The position numbers and the translations under genes were made by a program. A stretch of DNA of 64,000 bases from Zhongshania aquatica (GTDB lineage: Bacteria > Pseudomonadota > Gammaproteobacteria > Pseudomonadales > Spongiibacteraceae), in NCBI RefSeq assembly GCF_027257955.1, contig NZ_JANZNQ010000007.1, positions 124,001-188,000 on the forward strand. The letters run 5' to 3'. Below the pieces are notes generated by a model. The model did no database searches, was not told where the DNA came from, and saw nothing but the letters and a program-made list of their open reading frames with translations. The stretch's first letter is position 1. Every line of letters starts with the position of its first letter. Below, one piece after another: positions 49,754 through 59,420 of the stretch.

Positions 49754-50551
49754 TCACGCGGTGGTGGTATGCATGATAATGGTGAGAGCAATTTTGGTGC
49801 CGAGATAGCCGAGCAATAAGCACGCAAAGGCCCAGAGCGTCCAGCGGATGGCGACCTTGCCGCGCCAACCAAGTGCAACGCGGCCGCAGAGTAAAATCGC
49901 TAATAATACCCACGACAATACTGAGAAAACGGTTTTGTGGATGAGGTGCTGAGCCAGCATATCGTCTACATAGATGCCGCCAGTCAGTATGGCTAGGGTA
50001 AGTAGCCCGAATCCCGCCCAGATTAATTCAAACAGCATGGCTTCCATCGTTTGTAGCGGAGGAAGAATACTGGGCAAGCCTTTTAAATGGTGTTCACGAA
50101 GCATGCGGTCTTGCAGGGCGAGCACAATAGCCTGTGTGGCGGCGATGGTGAGCACGCTATAGGCAAGAATCGACAGTAATATATGACATAGTACGCCGAG
50201 TGGCTGATGCTGTAATAACTGTTGGCGTTCAGGAATTAATAATTCCGCGGCAAGGCTAATGGCCGCTAACGGATATAAGGGGATTAATAGATTGTGAAGC
50301 GGTCTGTGCAGGCTGGTGCTGACGGTAATTAAACAAACTAGCCATGTAATTAGCGACAAGACCTGTATAACACCAAGATCCATACCCTTGGCGGTATGGA
50401 TTGCAGTGATAGCCGCGACGGCATGAAAGAGCATTGCGGCTAAGCCAGTAATGAGGCTGCTTTTGCTGAGGCTGCGATCAAGCGCGCGATATTGCATGCC
50501 AGTGGCAACAACATATAGAAGGATGGCGGCGATGCTACTATATAAATTCAT
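49754..50551 (-). CDS. CcsA/YpjD-like cytochrome c assembly membrane protein
   Basis: 265 residues with about eight hydrophobic helices and the CcsA-type C-terminal motif FGLLTLAILTGGIYVDD followed by LIHKTVFSVLSWVLLA with a conserved His. YpjD-like genes lie divergent from ffh in many gammaproteobacteria. The biological role is not settled, though the fold is that of heme-handling CcsA/CcmC proteins. Confidence 0.88.
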   Translation of the reverse strand: MNLYSSIAAILLYVVATGMQYRALDRSLSKSSLITGLAAMLFHAVAAITAIHTAKGMDLGVIQVLSLITWLVCLITVSTSLHRPLHNLLIPLYPLAAISLAAELLIPERQQLLQHQPLGVLCHILLSILAYSVLTIAATQAIVLALQDRMLREHHLKGLPSILPPLQTMEAMLFELIWAGFGLLTLAILTGGIYVDDMLAQHLIHKTVFSVLSWVLLAILLCGRVALGWRGKVAIRWTLWAFACLLLGYLGTKIALTIIMHTTTA

Positions 50552-50751
50552 TGGTATGTTTGGCCGTTATATCCGTATTGTGTGTACTGAGCGTTGGGTC
50601 TGCCGGATGACTCGGTTATACTGCGGCATTATTTGCTGCGGCATAGATGATAGTGTGCTGCACAGCGACCAGATTGTAAGCGGGTTCGCGACAGAATGTC
50701 GACTCGAACCGTGTTTTCAAATTAATAACCGCAGATTTAGAGAGTCTACCC

Positions 50752-52125
50752 ATGTTTGAGAATTTGACCGAACGCCTTTCCCAGACCCTACGCCATGTTA
50801 CCGGTCAGGCGCGGTTGAGCGAGGACAATATTGCCGACGCGATGCGCGATGTGCGAATGGCATTGTTGGAAGCGGATGTTGCGCTGCCGGTTGTTAAAGA
50901 CTTTGTCGAGGCTGTAAAAGCCCGCGCAGTAGGGCAAGAGGTGAGTAAAAGCCTGAGCCCCGGTCAGATGTTCATTAAGATCGTCCAGCAAGAGCTGGAG
51001 CGGATTATGGGCAGCCAAAATGAAACCTTGAATCTGGCGACTCAACCGCCAGCGGTTATGTTGATGGCGGGCTTGCAGGGTGCGGGTAAAACCACCTCAG
51101 TAGCGAAGCTAGCTAAGTTTTTGCAGGAAAAGCACAAAAAGAAAGTACTTGTGGTCAGTGCCGATATTTATCGTCCTGCGGCAATTAAGCAGCTAGAAAC
51201 CCTCGCAAATGACATTGGTGCAGGTTTCTTTCCCAGTAATATCGAACAAAAACCCGTTGATATCGCCAAAGCGGCGATTGCAGAAGCAAAATTACGTTTT
51301 TACGATGTGGTCATAGTGGATACCGCTGGTCGTCTTCATATCGATACCGATATGATGACTGAGATACAGGACCTGCATGCGGCTATTAATCCGATAGAAA
51401 CGTTGTTCGTGGTTGATGCTATGACTGGGCAGGATGCCGCCAATACCGCCAAGGCATTTGGTGAGGCGCTGCCATTAACTGGTGTGATCTTGACCAAGGC
51501 TGACGCAGATAGCCGTGGTGGTGCCGCTTTGTCGGTGCGTCATATTACCGGCAAGCCCATTAAGTTTATTGGTGTCGGTGAGAAGACGGACGCCCTCGAT
51601 CCTTTCTATCCCGACCGTATTGCATCTCGTATTTTGGGCATGGGCGATATTCTCTCGTTGATTGACGAGGCGGAATCGAAGCTCGACAAAGATAAAGCAG
51701 AAAAACTCGCTAAAAAGCTCAAGAAGGGTAAAAAGTTTGATTTGGAAGATCTGCGCGACCAGTTACAGCAAATGCAGAATATGGGCGGTATGAAAGGTCT
51801 GTTAGACAAACTGCCGGGTATGGGTAATATGGCGCAAATGGCGCAGAGTCAGATGGACGGCAAAATGTTCACGCGTATGGAGGCTATCATAAATTCCATG
51901 ACGCCAGCCGAGCGCCGCAACCCCGATTTGTTAAATGGCTCGCGTAAGCGTCGTATCACCGTCGGTTCTGGTACCGAGATCCAAGATTTGAACCGTCTGC
52001 TGAAACAGCATAAGCAGATGGCCAAGATGATGAAAAAGATGGGCCAGAAGGGTGGCATGACAAATATGATGCGCGGCATGGGCGGGATGATGCCTCCTGG
52101 TGGTGGTCGTTTCCCTGGCATGTGA
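50752..52125 (+). CDS. ffh: Signal recognition particle protein Ffh
   Basis: 457 residues. N domain, G domain with GLQGAGKTT near 104-112, DTAGRLHID and the TKAD motif, then a methionine-rich M domain (MAKMMKKMGQKGGMTNMM) that binds 4.5S RNA and signal sequences. It targets membrane proteins to FtsY and the translocon. The ATG at 50752 matches the family start FENLTERLSQTLR. Confidence 0.98.
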   Translation: MFENLTERLSQTLRHVTGQARLSEDNIADAMRDVRMALLEADVALPVVKDFVEAVKARAVGQEVSKSLSPGQMFIKIVQQELERIMGSQNETLNLATQPPAVMLMAGLQGAGKTTSVAKLAKFLQEKHKKKVLVVSADIYRPAAIKQLETLANDIGAGFFPSNIEQKPVDIAKAAIAEAKLRFYDVVIVDTAGRLHIDTDMMTEIQDLHAAINPIETLFVVDAMTGQDAANTAKAFGEALPLTGVILTKADADSRGGAALSVRHITGKPIKFIGVGEKTDALDPFYPDRIASRILGMGDILSLIDEAESKLDKDKAEKLAKKLKKGKKFDLEDLRDQLQQMQNMGGMKGLLDKLPGMGNMAQMAQSQMDGKMFTRMEAIINSMTPAERRNPDLLNGSRKRRITVGSGTEIQDLNRLLKQHKQMAKMMKKMGQKGGMTNMMRGMGGMMPPGGGRFPGM

Positions 52126-52140
52126 TGTATTGTTAAAATT

Positions 52141-52183
52141 GAGCGCACTGCGGTCTTGAGTTTACTCGGCTTGTAGTGCGCTC
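52141..52183 (+). terminator. Hairpin after ffh
   Basis: GAGCGCACT (52141-52149) and AGTGCGCTC (52175-52183) pair perfectly around a 25-nt loop, 15 bp after the ffh stop. No long U-tract follows. Confidence 0.5.
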
Positions 52184-52223
52184 GATTTGGTAATAGTTTG
52201 CCTTAAGATTCTTTTATAACTCA

Positions 52224-52253
52224 TTGATAAAAATAACTATAAGTAAATATTTA
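52224..52253 (+). promoter_or_regulatory. Candidate promoter of the rpsP operon
   Basis: TTGATA (52224-52229), 18 nt and TATTTA (52248-52253) in an AT-rich stretch give a plausible sigma-70 promoter about 190 bp before rpsP, leaving a long leader. Confidence 0.4.
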
Positions 52254-52273
52254 ATTGCGCTTTGTCATGTTGT

Positions 52274-52315
52274 TTTTTCTTGTCTTACCGTAGGTTTTAC
52301 CGGTGACAAGAAAAA
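52274..52315 (+). promoter_or_regulatory. Large leader hairpin upstream of rpsP
   Basis: TTTTTCTTGTC (52274-52284) and ACCG (52287-52290) pair with CGGT (52301-52304) and GACAAGAAAAA (52305-52315): 15 base pairs with a 2-nt bulge and a 10-nt loop. No U-tract follows it on the + strand, so it is not an ordinary terminator. Its place in the long 5' leader of a ribosomal-protein operon suggests an autoregulatory RNA, but it matches no leader I recognise. Confidence 0.55.
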
Positions 52316-52449
52316 GTCTGCTAAGTGTTTCATATATCATCAATTTCCCTTATAATTCCGCGCCTTTATGGCCTCGGTCATATAATCGCTTCGAATTTTT
52401 CGATAAGCAGGTGTTAAAGCCTGCCCAAATGCTAGGAAATGAAACAAGA

Positions 52450-52698
52450 ATGGTCACTATTCGTTTGGCACGTGGCGGCTCTAAAAAGCGCCCATTTTAT
52501 CATCTGACAGTTACTGACAGCCGCACTTCACGTGACGGTCGTTTTATCGAGCGCGTTGGTTTCTTCAATCCAGTTGCTCGTGGCAACGAAGAGCGTTTGC
52601 GCGTAGATGCAGCTCGTGTTGATCACTGGATCGGTCAAGGCGCTCAAGTATCTGATCGCGTTGCAAAATTACTTAAAGACGCATCAGCTGCCGCTTAA
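52450..52698 (+). CDS. rpsP: 30S ribosomal protein S16
   Basis: 82 residues, identical in length to E. coli S16, beginning [17 protein letters not shown]. The frame is open upstream to 52303, but the ATG at 52450 gives the family N-terminus. It is the first gene of the rpsP-rimM-trmD-rplS operon and its stop is directly followed by the rimM ATG. Confidence 0.97.
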   Translation: MVTIRLARGGSKKRPFYHLTVTDSRTSRDGRFIERVGFFNPVARGNEERLRVDAARVDHWIGQGAQVSDRVAKLLKDASAAA

Positions 52699-53244
52699 AT
52701 GACAGCATTTACCCCGGAAAATCGAGTGGTAATCGCCAAGATTACGGCGGTGTACGGGGTGAAGGGGTGGGTGAAAATACATTCTTTCACTGATCCGATT
52801 AGCAATTTTTTTGATTATAGCGACGTCTACTTTTGCAAGTCAGGAAAGTGGCAGCGCGCAGAGTTTGACGAGTGTCAGTCACATGGCAAAGGCATTGTTG
52901 GGCACCTAAAAGGTGTCGATGATCGCGATGTGGCGGCAGGCTTTTGTGGGCTGGAGTTAGCGGTCCCAGAAGACGGGCTACCTGAATTAGCGGATGATGA
53001 GTTTTACTGGCATCAACTGATTGGTTTAAAGGTTGCGACACTGTACTCGTCGGACGAACCCGTTTTGCTAGGAGAGGTTAGTCATCTTCTAGAAACCGGT
53101 GCGAATGACGTACTTGTAGTGCGGCAATGCGCAGGAAGCTTGGATGATAAAGAGCGATTAGTTCCTTATGTACCAGGTCAGTTTATAAAAGATATCAACC
53201 TTGAAACGGGGGTGATATTGGTCGACTGGGATCCTGAGTTCTAG
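52699..53244 (+). CDS. rimM: 16S rRNA processing protein RimM
   Basis: 181 residues. Ribosome maturation factor acting with S19 on the 30S head. The N-terminal domain shows [20 protein letters not shown] and the PRC-barrel C-terminal domain [16 protein letters not shown] and [13 protein letters not shown]. Its ATG directly follows the rpsP stop. Confidence 0.96.
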   Translation: MTAFTPENRVVIAKITAVYGVKGWVKIHSFTDPISNFFDYSDVYFCKSGKWQRAEFDECQSHGKGIVGHLKGVDDRDVAAGFCGLELAVPEDGLPELADDEFYWHQLIGLKVATLYSSDEPVLLGEVSHLLETGANDVLVVRQCAGSLDDKERLVPYVPGQFIKDINLETGVILVDWDPEF

Positions 53245-53269
53245 TTTAAAGGGCAAAGGAGGCGGCAGC

Positions 53270-54010
53270 GTGGACATATCGGTGGTAAGTCTGTTTCCCG
53301 AAATGTTTGCAGCGGTCAGCGATTACGGTGTAACCGGTCGCGCAGTCCAAAACGGTTTATTGAATATATCGTGTCGTAATCCCCGTGATTACACCACGGA
53401 TCGCCATCAAACAGTGGACGACAGGCCTTACGGCGGTGGCCCAGGAATGGTGATGAAAACCGCTCCGTTGGAGCAGGCAATTCAGGCTGCAAAAGCGTCG
53501 GTGGCGCCTGGTGCGACGGTGATTTATCTGTCTCCCCAAGGTCGACCCTTAGATCAAGCGGGCTTGGCTGAGTTGGCAGCGCGTCCTTCGCTGGTGTTAT
53601 TGGCGGGGCGTTACGAAGGTGTAGATGAGCGCTTAATCGAAAGCGAAGTCGACGAAGAATGGTCGATTGGAGATTACGTGCTTAGCGGTGGTGAGTTAGC
53701 CGCCATGGTAATAATTGATGGCCTTAGCCGCTTATTACCAGGTGTGTTGGGGCATCATTTGTCGGCGGAGCAAGATTCCTTCGCTGAGGGTTTGCTGGAT
53801 TGTCCGCATTACACGCGGCCTGAGCACTACCGAGATAGGGGGGTGCCAGATGTGTTGTTAAGCGGTAATCATGAAGCGATACGACGCTGGCGACTAAAGC
53901 AGTCCCTAGGTCGAACATGGTTGCGGCGCAGAGATTTGCTACAAAACGTAGAATTGAGCGACGAACAAAATACATTGCTGGCGGAATTTATCCGCGAGCT
54001 TGACGATTAA
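53270..54010 (+). CDS. trmD: tRNA (guanine-N1-)-methyltransferase
   Basis: 246 residues, SPOUT-fold enzyme making m1G37 to prevent frameshifting. The SAM-binding trefoil knot carries [16 protein letters not shown] and the loop [28 protein letters not shown] lies near the N-terminus. The start is a GTG with AAAGGAGG upstream. Confidence 0.97.
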   Translation: MDISVVSLFPEMFAAVSDYGVTGRAVQNGLLNISCRNPRDYTTDRHQTVDDRPYGGGPGMVMKTAPLEQAIQAAKASVAPGATVIYLSPQGRPLDQAGLAELAARPSLVLLAGRYEGVDERLIESEVDEEWSIGDYVLSGGELAAMVIIDGLSRLLPGVLGHHLSAEQDSFAEGLLDCPHYTRPEHYRDRGVPDVLLSGNHEAIRRWRLKQSLGRTWLRRRDLLQNVELSDEQNTLLAEFIRELDD

Positions 54011-54058
54011 CTGACATCTAGCTGTGAAGCTATAAACTTTTGAATTTAGGAGCATGCC

Positions 54059-54421
54059 ATGAGCACCAACAAAATTATTGCCCAACTGGAAGCAGAGCAG
54101 GCCACCAAAGAGCTGCCAGATTTCAGCCCCGGTGACACCGTTGTCGTTCAGGTAAAAGTGAAAGAGGGTGCTCGTGAGCGTCTTCAGGCTTTTGAGGGTG
54201 TTGTTATTGGCATTCGTAACCGTGCCCTGAACTCTGCCTTTACTGTACGTAAAATCTCTCACGGTGTTGGTGTGGAGCGTACGTTCCAAACCTATAGCCC
54301 GCTGATCGACAGCATTGAAGTTAAGCGTCGCGGCGATGTACGCCAAGCTAAACTTTACTACTTGCGTGAGTTGAGCGGCCGTGCAGCACGTATCAAAGAA
54401 AAACTTGGCGCAAAAGCATAA
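54059..54421 (+). CDS. rplS: 50S ribosomal protein L19
   Basis: 120 residues with the conserved [16 protein letters not shown] and [13 protein letters not shown]. It lies at the subunit interface. TAGGAG lies seven bases before the ATG at 54059. Last gene of the operon, followed by a strong terminator. Confidence 0.98.
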   Translation: MSTNKIIAQLEAEQATKELPDFSPGDTVVVQVKVKEGARERLQAFEGVVIGIRNRALNSAFTVRKISHGVGVERTFQTYSPLIDSIEVKRRGDVRQAKLYYLRELSGRAARIKEKLGAKA

Positions 54422-54436
54422 GCTTTTTAGCGTTAT

Positions 54437-54464
54437 AAAAAAGGCAGCCAATGGCTGCCTTTTT
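54437..54464. terminator. Rho-independent terminator after rplS
   Basis: An A-run, GGCAGCC (54443-54449), GGCTGCC (54453-54459) and five T close the rpsP operon. Confidence 0.9.
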
Positions 54465-54738
54465 GCTTTCTGGGGTTTAGTTAAACGGTGTAATTAGCCG
54501 TTATCTCCACTTTGTTGGCAAATAATTAGGGCCAGCTTAGTCAAAAGTGAGTGCCATGTTGTGGCTTCCATCGCATACTTACCTGCGCAGTGGTCGGTAA
54601 ACGTGGGTCAGTTTCTGTGATAATTTGCTAGGTATCTCTCGTTTACGCGGCGTTAGCACTGGAGTTGATGAAACTTGTTGTGCCAAAATTGCTCTCATAA
54701 GAGTAATCGATATTGTCAGTGGAATTTGGAGAATTTGT
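54465..54738. other. Intergenic region between rplS and dsbC
   Basis: About 270 bp beyond the terminator with no supported gene. In Pseudomonas this junction holds xerD; no recognisable recombinase fragment is seen here. It should contain the dsbC promoter, which I cannot place with confidence. Confidence 0.5.
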
Positions 54739-55509
54739 TTGAATAATCATATCAAAATCATTTTGCGCCGTGGCCTCCTTGTGTTGGCTTGTGGCGGTGC
54801 TTTACTGCCATTTTCTGCCGAGGTATCTGCCTCCGTTGTTGTGGATAAAGCAGCTGAAACAGCGATACGCGCTTCCTTTAAGGCAACTCGTCCTGACATT
54901 GTTATAAGCCAAGTCGAAGCCAGTGGTATTCCCGGTGTGTATTTGGTCACCATGGAAAATGGTCCAACGGTGCATGCTAGTGCAGATGGCCGCTATTTTA
55001 TCACCGGCGATATGTTTGAAATTAGTGCCGCCGGTATTGAAAGCGTTGCAGAAAAGCGCCTCAAACCCCTGCGTAAAGAATTGCTTACTCAGATTAAGCG
55101 CGAAGACATGATTATTTTTAGCCCCAAAGGTGAGGTCAAGGGTGCTATTTATGTATTTACCGATGTTGACTGTGGCTACTGTCGTAAGCTTCATCAAGAA
55201 GTTCCGCAGCTGAATGCCATGGGAATTGAAGTGCGATACCTAGGTTATCCTCGCGCCGGTTTAGGTACGCCAACCTACGATAAAATGGTATCTGCATGGT
55301 GTGCAAATGATCGTAAAGCTGCCCTCGATTCTTTAAAAGCGGGTGCTGCCGTTGATCCTAAAAAGTGTACTAACCCGATCGCCCAAGAATACCAGCTTGG
55401 CGCGCAAATGGGCGTGACGGGAACGCCAGCTATTGTCTTGGAAGATGGTAGTATGATTCCCGGTTACAAAACTGCGGCGCAGTTAGGGCCCTTGGTTCTC
55501 AATAAATAG
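54739..55509 (+). CDS. dsbC: Thiol:disulfide interchange protein DsbC
   Basis: 256 residues. Periplasmic disulfide isomerase. A signal peptide (LLVLACGGALLPFSAEVSA) is followed by an N-terminal dimerisation domain and a thioredoxin domain with CGYC at 145-148 and the cis-proline TGTPA. The TTG at 54739 has GGAG seven bases upstream and puts the signal peptide at the N-terminus; a longer frame starting at 54625 adds an unlikely leader. Confidence 0.94.
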   Translation: MNNHIKIILRRGLLVLACGGALLPFSAEVSASVVVDKAAETAIRASFKATRPDIVISQVEASGIPGVYLVTMENGPTVHASADGRYFITGDMFEISAAGIESVAEKRLKPLRKELLTQIKREDMIIFSPKGEVKGAIYVFTDVDCGYCRKLHQEVPQLNAMGIEVRYLGYPRAGLGTPTYDKMVSAWCANDRKAALDSLKAGAAVDPKKCTNPIAQEYQLGAQMGVTGTPAIVLEDGSMIPGYKTAAQLGPLVLNK

Positions 55510-55525
55510 CGCTGACTGCGTATTG

Positions 55526-55551
55526 AAAAGGGGCGTATGCCCCTTTTTTTT
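55526..55551. terminator. Rho-independent terminator after dsbC
   Basis: AAAA, GGGGC (55530-55534), GTAT loop, GCCCC (55539-55543), then eight T. Confidence 0.85.
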
Positions 55552-55762
55552 CGACCTAATTTTCTATATCACTCTTTTATCAATTTATTGCACCATAGAC
55601 CCTCGATGTGAAATGTAACCAAATGTCAGTTAATTTGTTGCGAACCGACATGGTTCCTTCTGCCCTCTTTGTACCAGAATACGTTTCTATTTTTGATGGC
55701 TATCGTTAGCTGCAGATATTTTCTGCCCGAGGTGGCTGCAGGTTTGGAGCGCTGGAGTATCT

Positions 55763-56908
55763 ATGCAAAGAGAGTGTTTTACAGAGGATCAACAACAGTT
55801 CCGTGATGCCTATCGTCGATTTTTGGAGCAGGAAGTGGCTCCTCACCGGGAAGAGTGGCGCAAAGCGGGTATTGTCCCTCGCGATATCTTCCTCAAGATG
55901 GGTGCGCAGGGGTATCTTTTGACATGGGCCCCCGAGGAACTGGGCGGTCTGGATCTTGAAGACTTCCGTTATCAGCAAATTATGATTGAAGAAGACGGTC
56001 GTCGTGGTGAGGTTGGCTTATTTCATACATTGCATAGTCGCTTAGTCGCACCGTATTTAAAACACTTCGGTAATGCCGAACAACAGCAGCGATTTATTCC
56101 TAAGTGTGTCAGTGGCGAATGTATTCTTGCCGTTGCCATGACGGAACCCGATGCGGGTTCTGACTTGGCGGGTATGAAAAGTCGAGCTGAAGACAAGGGC
56201 GATCATTGGCTGTTAAATGGCTCCAAGGTCTATATTTCAAACGGTATTCTCGCTAATGCGGTAATTGTCGCCGCGAAATCTAATCCTGAAAAACCCCGTG
56301 AAATGACACTCTTCATTGTAGAAGAAGGGATGGAGGGCTTTGAGCGAGGTCGCAACTTAGATAAATTGGGTCTAAAAGCGCAGGACACCGCAGAACTTTT
56401 CTTTAACGACGTGAAAATTCCTAAAGAAAATGTCTTGGGTGAAGTGGGGCGAGGTATGCACCACCTTATGCAGGGCCTAGCAGAGGAACGTTTGATCACG
56501 GCGTGTATCTCTTTGGCTGCTGCGCAGTGTGCCTTCGATTTAACGAAAGAATTTGTCGAAGAACGTAAGGCCTTTGGTAAACCATTGTCTGAGCAACAAA
56601 ACACCCGCTTTAAAATGGCGAATTTACGTACCGAAATTGATGTTGCGCAGGCATTTATCGACCAGTGTGTCGCTCAGCATAACAAGGGTAATTTAACTGC
56701 AAGCTCGGCATCACAAGCTAAACTCTACTGTTCTGAAGTGGAGGGCCGGATGGTCGACGAGGGTGTGCAGCTTCATGGTGGTGCTGGCTATATGCAGGAG
56801 TACGAAATTTGTAACTTGTATGCCAATGCCCGGATAAGCCGGATTCTGGCCGGCACCTCAGAAATTATGAAAGAAATCATTGCGCGTTCAATTTTTGAAA
56901 AACGCTAA
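55763..56908 (+). CDS. Acyl-CoA dehydrogenase (long/branched-chain type)
   Basis: 381 residues, FAD flavoprotein catalysing the first beta-oxidation step. MTEPDAGSDLAGM and the C-terminal GTSEIMKEII are present. The position just before GTSEI, where MCAD/SCAD enzymes have the catalytic Glu, is Ala (RILAGTSEIM). The base is more likely Glu242 in AEERLI, as in long-chain and isovaleryl-CoA dehydrogenases. First gene of a six-gene rightward cassette; upstream spacing of about 250 bp allows its own promoter. Confidence 0.93.
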   Translation: MQRECFTEDQQQFRDAYRRFLEQEVAPHREEWRKAGIVPRDIFLKMGAQGYLLTWAPEELGGLDLEDFRYQQIMIEEDGRRGEVGLFHTLHSRLVAPYLKHFGNAEQQQRFIPKCVSGECILAVAMTEPDAGSDLAGMKSRAEDKGDHWLLNGSKVYISNGILANAVIVAAKSNPEKPREMTLFIVEEGMEGFERGRNLDKLGLKAQDTAELFFNDVKIPKENVLGEVGRGMHHLMQGLAEERLITACISLAAAQCAFDLTKEFVEERKAFGKPLSEQQNTRFKMANLRTEIDVAQAFIDQCVAQHNKGNLTASSASQAKLYCSEVEGRMVDEGVQLHGGAGYMQEYEICNLYANARISRILAGTSEIMKEIIARSIFEKR

Positions 56909-56947
56909 GCCTTAAAATTTAAACTAACTAACGCAGGAGAAATACTC

Positions 56948-57721
56948 ATGGATATCAACGGTAAAGTTGCAGTTGTTACAGGTGGTGCATCAGGTTTAGG
57001 TGAGGGCACAGTGCGCGCTTATGTAGCTAAAGGCGGCAAGGTTGCTATTTTCGATATGAATGCCGAGCGTGGCAATGCCATTGTCGCTGAGCTAGGTGCA
57101 GACAATGTCAGTTTCCACAATGTGAATGTTGCCGACGAAGAATCGGTGTCAACTGCGATTGCAGAGGTTATGGCAAAATTCGGTGCTATCCATATTTGCA
57201 ATAACTACGCAGGTATTGGTAGTGCGGTCAAAACCTTGAGTAAAAACGGCGCTTTCCCATTAGATGCCTACAAAACCGTGATCAACGTGAACTTAATTGG
57301 TACCTTTAACGTTGCCCGTCTTGTTGCTGAGCAAATGGCGAAGAACGAACCGTATGACGGTGCCAATGCGCGCGGCGTTATTATTAATACAGCGTCAGTT
57401 GCCGCTTATGAAGGTCAGGTAGGTCAGGTTGCTTATAGCGCTTCTAAAGGCGGTGTAGTGGGTATGACTCTGCCAATGGCACGTGATTTGGCATCCTACG
57501 GTATTCGTGTAAACACGATTGTTCCAGGCCTGATCCATACCCCCCTGTTCGATACACTTCCAGAGGTGGCTTACAAATCACTGGAAAGCAGTGTTGTTAA
57601 CCCTCAGCGTCTAGGACGTCCAGATGAAATTGCGCACTTGTCAGTCATGATTGCTGAAAACGAGTATATGAATGGCGAGTCTATCCGTTTGGATGGCGCA
57701 ATTCGTATGCAGCCTCGTTAA
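56948..57721 (+). CDS. SDR of the 3-hydroxyacyl-CoA dehydrogenase type 2 (HSD10-like) group
   Basis: 257 residues. TGGASGLG at 11-18, catalytic Ser150, Tyr163 and Lys167, and the region [39 protein letters not shown] segment characteristic of HSD17B10 homologues. That group oxidises 3-hydroxyacyl-CoAs, including 2-methyl-branched ones from isoleucine, and some steroids. The usual NNAG is NNYAG here. In the cassette it would do the third beta-oxidation step. Confidence 0.9.
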   Translation: MDINGKVAVVTGGASGLGEGTVRAYVAKGGKVAIFDMNAERGNAIVAELGADNVSFHNVNVADEESVSTAIAEVMAKFGAIHICNNYAGIGSAVKTLSKNGAFPLDAYKTVINVNLIGTFNVARLVAEQMAKNEPYDGANARGVIINTASVAAYEGQVGQVAYSASKGGVVGMTLPMARDLASYGIRVNTIVPGLIHTPLFDTLPEVAYKSLESSVVNPQRLGRPDEIAHLSVMIAENEYMNGESIRLDGAIRMQPR

Positions 57722-57786
57722 TTAAGGCGTTCGTCCACAGTGTGGCTGCTTCTTGCGGCCACCGGACATATTTTACTGGAGGGTGT

Positions 57787-58569
57787 ATGACATCTCGCCA
57801 AACACTGGAGTACAGCAAGTCGGGCGCAGTTGCCCAGATATTGCTGAATCGTCCAGAGTCGCTGAACTCTGTTAACCGTGAAATGCGTACTGAGCTGTTT
57901 TCTGTACTGGAGGACGCAAATGCAGATGAAAGCATTCGCGCTGTTGTGCTGGGTGCCAATGGCCGTGGTTTTTCGTCTGGTGCCGATCTGGCTGAAGGTT
58001 TTTTGCCGGGGCAAACCGTAGAAGATCAAATCGTCGATGAATACGGTCCGATTCTGAGTTTACTTGGCGCTATGAATAAACCTGTTATAGCAGCATCGCC
58101 GGGTATTATGGCGGGGGTTGGTGCTGCAATCGCCATGCGCTGTGACCTCATTGTAATGGCAGATTCGGGCAGTTTAATAATGGCGTTCAGCAATGTGGGC
58201 TTGGTGCCAGATGGCGGCGCCAGTTGGCTATTGCTTCGTCATCTCGGTTATCAGCGCAGTTTTGAATTGATGGCAGAGGGTGGCCGATTAGATGCGAATT
58301 TGTGTTTGGCCGCGGGCATTGTCAATAAATTGGCTCCTGCGGATCAAGTACTGGCAACCGCGCAGGCGTGGGCAGAGGCACTTGCTCTTCGCGCCCCAGT
58401 GGCATTGCGAGAAATGAAGAAGCTACTTCGTCAAGTCGCAAATACCAGTTACGACGATGCAGTAAAAATTGAGGCGAGAGCACAAAAGATCTGTGTGGAT
58501 ACCGCCGATGCAAAAGAGGCCATGCAGGCTTTTTTTGAAAAAAGACCGCCAGTATTTCGTGGCGAGTGA
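57787..58569 (+). CDS. Enoyl-CoA hydratase/isomerase family protein
   Basis: 260 residues, crotonase fold with FSSGADLAEGF and ASPGIMAGVGAAIAM oxyanion segments. The catalytic area SNVGLVPDGGAS has Asp, as in isomerase-like or PaaG-type members, so it may isomerise a double bond rather than hydrate it. The ATG at 57787 has GGAGG just upstream. Second step enzyme candidate of the cassette. Confidence 0.87.
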   Translation: MTSRQTLEYSKSGAVAQILLNRPESLNSVNREMRTELFSVLEDANADESIRAVVLGANGRGFSSGADLAEGFLPGQTVEDQIVDEYGPILSLLGAMNKPVIAASPGIMAGVGAAIAMRCDLIVMADSGSLIMAFSNVGLVPDGGASWLLLRHLGYQRSFELMAEGGRLDANLCLAAGIVNKLAPADQVLATAQAWAEALALRAPVALREMKKLLRQVANTSYDDAVKIEARAQKICVDTADAKEAMQAFFEKRPPVFRGE

Positions 58570-58624
58570 TCTCCAATTTCAATGATTTTAATAACGGCAT
58601 AGACCGCCGGACGAGGGTATCGAA

Positions 58625-59389
58625 ATGAGCGATGAAGTATTAGTCAGTGTTGAAGACGGCGTGATGATTGTCACTATCAATCGTCCCAAAGCTAAAAACT
58701 CAGTCAACCTAGCAGTTGCAAAAGGTATTGCAGCAGCCATGGATGAGCTGGACAGCAATAGTGATATTCGCGCGGCCATTTTAACGGGCGCGGATAATAC
58801 CTTTTGCGCTGGTATGGACTTAAAGGCTTTTGTTACTGGCGAATTGCCGGTTATTAAAGGCCGAGGGTTTGCCGGCCTGTGCGAGCAGCCGCCGAAAAAG
58901 CCGTTAATTGCGGCAGTAGAGGGTTTTGCCTTGGCCGGTGGTTTTGAATTGGCGATTTGCTGCGATCTGATTGTGGTCGCAGACAATGCAAAATTTGGTA
59001 TTCCAGAAGCAAAGCGCGGTTTGGCGGCCGCGGCTGGTGGCTTAATGCGTTTGCCACGTCAAATTCCGTCACGCATCGCGATGGAGATGGCATTAACCGG
59101 CGACTTCATTAGCGCTCAACGTGCTTATGATTTGGGTTTGGTGAATAAAGTTGTTGAAGCCGGTGGCGCGCTTGAAGGTGCAAAAGCCTTTGCACGCAGC
59201 ATTGCCGCGAACGGCCCCATGGCTGTGATCGCGAGCAAGAAAGTGGTTATTGATTCACAAGATTGGCAGCAAAGCGAGATGTACCGAGAGCAAGCCAAAA
59301 TCGTTGACCCAGTATTTAGTAGTAAAGACGCCATTGAGGGCGCAACCGCATTTGCAGAAAAACGTGCTCCAAACTGGAAAGGTTGTTAA
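58625..59389 (+). CDS. Enoyl-CoA hydratase (second crotonase of the cassette)
   Basis: 254 residues. Oxyanion loop FCAGMDLKAFV, helix start GFALAGGFELAICCD with the hydratase Glu, and IPEAKRGLAAAAGG with a second Glu: the two-Glu arrangement of true hydratases, closest in style to CaiD/FadB1-type proteins. It is therefore the more likely hydratase of the two adjacent crotonases. A GAGGGTATCG precedes the ATG. Confidence 0.9.
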   Translation: MSDEVLVSVEDGVMIVTINRPKAKNSVNLAVAKGIAAAMDELDSNSDIRAAILTGADNTFCAGMDLKAFVTGELPVIKGRGFAGLCEQPPKKPLIAAVEGFALAGGFELAICCDLIVVADNAKFGIPEAKRGLAAAAGGLMRLPRQIPSRIAMEMALTGDFISAQRAYDLGLVNKVVEAGGALEGAKAFARSIAANGPMAVIASKKVVIDSQDWQQSEMYREQAKIVDPVFSSKDAIEGATAFAEKRAPNWKGC

Positions 59390-59420
59390 TCGCCCATAGG
59401 GCTAATACGAGGATTACATT

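Noticed and set aside
50451-50759. A 102-codon frame opposite the YpjD-like gene and reaching the ffh start.
   Set aside because: Cys/Arg-rich product with no family resemblance, mostly antisense to a well-supported gene.
54465-54738. Search for a remnant of xerD between rplS and dsbC.
   Set aside because: No tyrosine-recombinase motif or long frame is visible in any frame of this stretch.
55617-55655. AACC-AA-ATGTC and GACATGGTT before the acyl-CoA dehydrogenase, and an ATGTAACC resembling the reverse of TGTTACAT.
   Set aside because: Bulged repeat and only partial motif match; no TTGACA box at the right distance, so not counted as part of the shared regulon.
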